Source: Chelatococcus sambhunathii (GTDB taxonomy: Bacteria; Pseudomonadota; Alphaproteobacteria; Rhizobiales; Beijerinckiaceae). Taken from it: a stretch of 64,000 nt of DNA. Both the position numbers and the translations under genes were made by a program. Location of the stretch: positions 124,001-188,000 of the forward strand of contig NZ_LIOL01000001.1 of the NCBI RefSeq assembly GCF_001418005.1. The letters are read 5' to 3'. Positions 62,027 to 64,000 of this stretch are shown piece after piece. Under the pieces are notes generated by a model. It saw nothing but the letters and a program-made list of their open reading frames with translations. It did no database searches and was not told where the DNA came from. Position 1 is the stretch's first letter. Each line of letters begins with the position of its first letter.

Positions 62027-62171
62027 GGGCCTTCGTCCGGTTTCGACTGTGGGGCGCCGAGACTGCCGCGGCAACCGGCGCCGGTCCAATCAAGGCATGT
62101 GACGCAAACGATCACGGTTGACGCGCACGCGGCGCACCCTCCCCCTGCGGGGAAGGGTGCGGTGCCCAGCC

Positions 62172-63932
62172 TCACACCAGCATCTTGCCCTTGGCGTCGA
62201 TGACCGAACCAATGTCCTCGGCCGCGTCGCCCAGGATCATCTCGTTGTGCGCCTTGCCCGAGGGGATCATCGGGAAACAGTTCTCCGCCTTGTCGACCAC
62301 GCAGTCGAAGATCACGGGTCGGGGCGTGTCGATCATCTCGCGGATGGCATCGTCGAGTACGTCCGGCTTGTCGCAACGGATGCCGACGCCACCATAGGCC
62401 TCGGCCAGCTTCACGAAATCCGGCAGCGAATGCGAGTAGCTCTCCGAATAGCGCCCGCCGTGCAGCAATTCCTGCCACTGGCGCACCATCCCCATGTATT
62501 CATTGTTAAGGATGAAGACCTTGACCGGCAGGCGGTACTGCAGGGCGGTCGACATTTCCTGCATGTTCATGAGGATGGAGGCTTCGCCTGCGATGTCGAC
62601 GACGAGCGCATTCGGATGCGCGAGCTGCGCCCCGATGGCTGCCGGCAGGCCGTAGCCCATGGTCCCGAGACCGCCGGAGGTCATCCACCGGTTCGGTTCC
62701 TCGAACTTGAAGAACTGGGCGGCCCACATCTGGTGCTGACCGACCTCCGTGGTGACGTAGACCTCCCGGTCCTTCGTCAATTCGTACAGCCGCTCGATGG
62801 CGTACTGAGGCTTGATCACGTCGCTCGACTTGCGATAGGCGAGGCATTTGCGACCCCGCCAGCCGGCGATGTTGTCCCACCAGCCTTTGAGCGCCACCTT
62901 GTCCACCTGCGGCGCCGTGGAGCGCCACAGGCGCACCATGTCCTCGAGCACGTGGGCGCAGTCGCCGACGATGCCGATGTCAACCTTGACGTTCTTGTTG
63001 ATCGACGATGGGTCGATATCGACGTGGATCTTGCGCGAGTGCGGCGAGAAGGCATCGAGCCGGCCCGTGATGCGGTCGTCGAAACGCGCGCCGATGTTGA
63101 TCATCACGTCGCAGCCGTGCATCGCGAGATTGGCCTCGTAGGTGCCGTGCATCCCGAGCATGCCCAGGAACTGCGGGTCGGAAGCCGGATAGGCGCCGAG
63201 GCCCATTAGCGTCGAGGTGACGGGAAAGCCCGTCAGGCGCACGAGTTCACGCAGCAGTGCCGCAGCTTGCGGTCCGGCGTTAACGACGCCGCCGCCGGTA
63301 TAGAACACGGGCCGCTTGGCTGAGGCCATCAGCGCGATCGCAGCCTTGATCTTCTCCATGTCGCCCTGCACCTGCGGGCGATAGGTCTTGTGCTGGTTGC
63401 TGGCCGGGCGCGCATAGGTGCCGCTCGCGAACTGGATGTCCTTCGGCAGGTCGATGACGACCGGACCGGGCCGGCCGTTCGCCGCGACGTAGAAGGCCTC
63501 ATGCATGATGCGCGGCAGGTCCTCGATGCGCTTGACGAGATAATTGTGCTTCGTGCAGTGGCGCGTGATGCCGACGGTGTCCGCCTCCTGAAAGGCGTCC
63601 GAACCAATGAGATGCGTCGGCACCTGCCCGGTGAGGCAGACGATCGGGATCGAATCCATCAGCGCATCGGTGAGGCCGGTGACCGCATTGGTCGCGCCCG
63701 GGCCCGACGTCACCAGCACGACGCCGACCTTGCCGGAGGAGCGCGCATAGCCCTCGGCCGCATGCACGGCGCCCTGCTCGTGCCGCACAAGCACGTGCTT
63801 GACCTTGTCCTGGTGGAACAACGCGTCATAGATCGGCAGCACGGCGCCGCCGGGATAGCCGAAGATGTGTTCGACTCCCTGGTCCTGCAGCGCGCGAACC
63901 ACCATCTCGGCGCCGGTCATCGTCTCGCTCAT
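62172..63932 (-). CDS. ilvB: Acetolactate synthase large subunit
   Basis: A 586-residue ThDP enzyme. The PYR domain opens with HIFGYPGGAVLPIYDALF, the catalytic Glu is in RHEQGAVHAAEGYAR near residue 50, and the FAD-binding middle domain follows. The ThDP-Mg motif reads IAGEASILMNMQEM ending LNNEYMGMVRQWQ: Glu stands where GDGS/GDAS enzymes have Asp, probably a clade feature. It forms acetolactate or acetohydroxybutyrate, the first common step to valine, leucine and isoleucine. ATG 63932 is the family start. An intrinsic terminator tail lies about 53 bases upstream. Confidence 0.97.
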   Translation of the reverse strand: MSETMTGAEMVVRALQDQGVEHIFGYPGGAVLPIYDALFHQDKVKHVLVRHEQGAVHAAEGYARSSGKVGVVLVTSGPGATNAVTGLTDALMDSIPIVCLTGQVPTHLIGSDAFQEADTVGITRHCTKHNYLVKRIEDLPRIMHEAFYVAANGRPGPVVIDLPKDIQFASGTYARPASNQHKTYRPQVQGDMEKIKAAIALMASAKRPVFYTGGGVVNAGPQAAALLRELVRLTGFPVTSTLMGLGAYPASDPQFLGMLGMHGTYEANLAMHGCDVMINIGARFDDRITGRLDAFSPHSRKIHVDIDPSSINKNVKVDIGIVGDCAHVLEDMVRLWRSTAPQVDKVALKGWWDNIAGWRGRKCLAYRKSSDVIKPQYAIERLYELTKDREVYVTTEVGQHQMWAAQFFKFEEPNRWMTSGGLGTMGYGLPAAIGAQLAHPNALVVDIAGEASILMNMQEMSTALQYRLPVKVFILNNEYMGMVRQWQELLHGGRYSESYSHSLPDFVKLAEAYGGVGIRCDKPDVLDDAIREMIDTPRPVIFDCVVDKAENCFPMIPSGKAHNEMILGDAAEDIGSVIDAKGKMLV

Positions 63933-63984
63933 CGTCTTCTCCGTTTCCTCGTCGGCGTGGCCGGACGGGTCGGACCGGGGCAAC

Positions 63985-64000
63985 AAAAAAGGGCCCCGAA
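63985..64000 (-). terminator. Tail of an attenuator-like terminator upstream of ilvB (cut by window edge)
   Basis: On the minus strand the window begins with TTCGGGGCCC followed by TTTTTT, the 3' arm and U-tract of an intrinsic terminator, 52 bases before the ilvB start. A terminator between promoter and ilvB fits transcription attenuation of ilvBN, known in Caulobacter; the leader peptide and 5' arm would lie beyond base 64000. Confidence 0.6.

Overview
The window is about 64 kb of high-GC DNA with dense, short-spaced genes. The sequence itself points to an alphaproteobacterium of the order Hyphomicrobiales (Rhizobiales). Supporting features are a BTLCP-type transglutaminase-like protease, an Mla-type transporter with a STAS-permease fusion, leuA and ilvB leader attenuation signals, a Kbp/LysM protein, and a dispersed palindrome of the CGTCATGCC type. 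I cannot fix the genus. There is no rRNA, transposase, phage gene, plasmid origin or CRISPR array, so this looks like core chromosome with a few accessory islands.

Layout. 1-5 kb: a GNAT acetyltransferase, a GyrI-like protein and a four-gene lipid (Mla-type) ABC transporter operon. 5-10 kb: a dipeptide epimerase overlapping an MFS gene tail-to-tail, an uncharacterised protein, and a glycosyltransferase/LpxH-like phosphatase pair. 10-15.5 kb: a DMT exporter, then a TPP riboswitch followed by thiM-thiE-thiD and, 1 bp later, a TakP-like TRAP binding protein, then an XRE-cupin regulator. 15.4-19.3 kb: a diheme cytochrome c, a cytochrome c' and an orphan molybdenum hydroxylase large subunit. 19.3-23.7 kb: an RND efflux pair. 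24-26.6 kb: rhodanese, Kbp, 5-hydroxyisourate hydrolase and cysteine synthase. 26.6-29.5 kb: a ModE-type regulator with two perfect inverted repeats ahead of a tungstate transporter (tupB-tupC-tupA). 29.5-32 kb: a BadF-type kinase, a small exported protein, an AT-rich 630-bp spacer and the BTLCP protease.

32-44.3 kb is an exopolysaccharide locus: BY-kinase/co-polymerase, ApaH-like phosphatase, two GT4 glycosyltransferases, Wzx-like flippase, O-antigen-ligase/Wzy-like protein, WecG-type transferase, a small membrane protein, an initiating sugar transferase, and a UDP-glucuronate decarboxylase that could supply UDP-xylose. 44.3-46.5 kb: two SDRs around a dihydroxyacetophenone-dioxygenase-like cupin. 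47.4 kb: tRNA-Lys(CUU). 47.6-49.4 kb: leuA with a Leu-rich leader peptide. 49.6-54 kb: small lipoprotein, NUDIX, PhzF, EEP-family hydrolase and pdxY. 54-56.9 kb: a NitT/TauT-type ABC transporter with a DUF6494 protein. 57-64 kb: DedA protein, a 99-bp palindromic repeat, ilvC, DUF924, and a run of ilvB, GST, ilvN and a GH5 hydrolase; the last bases are the tail of an intrinsic terminator with an ilvB attenuator architecture.

Functional threads: branched-chain amino-acid synthesis (ilvB, ilvN, ilvC, leuA, two of them with leader attenuation signals), thiamine salvage, metal oxyanion uptake, and envelope/exopolysaccharide building. The most unusual points are the TRAP binding protein under a TPP riboswitch, the ModE-N/tup arrangement with its palindromes, the leuA leader, and the molybdenum hydroxylase subunit that lacks its partner subunits.
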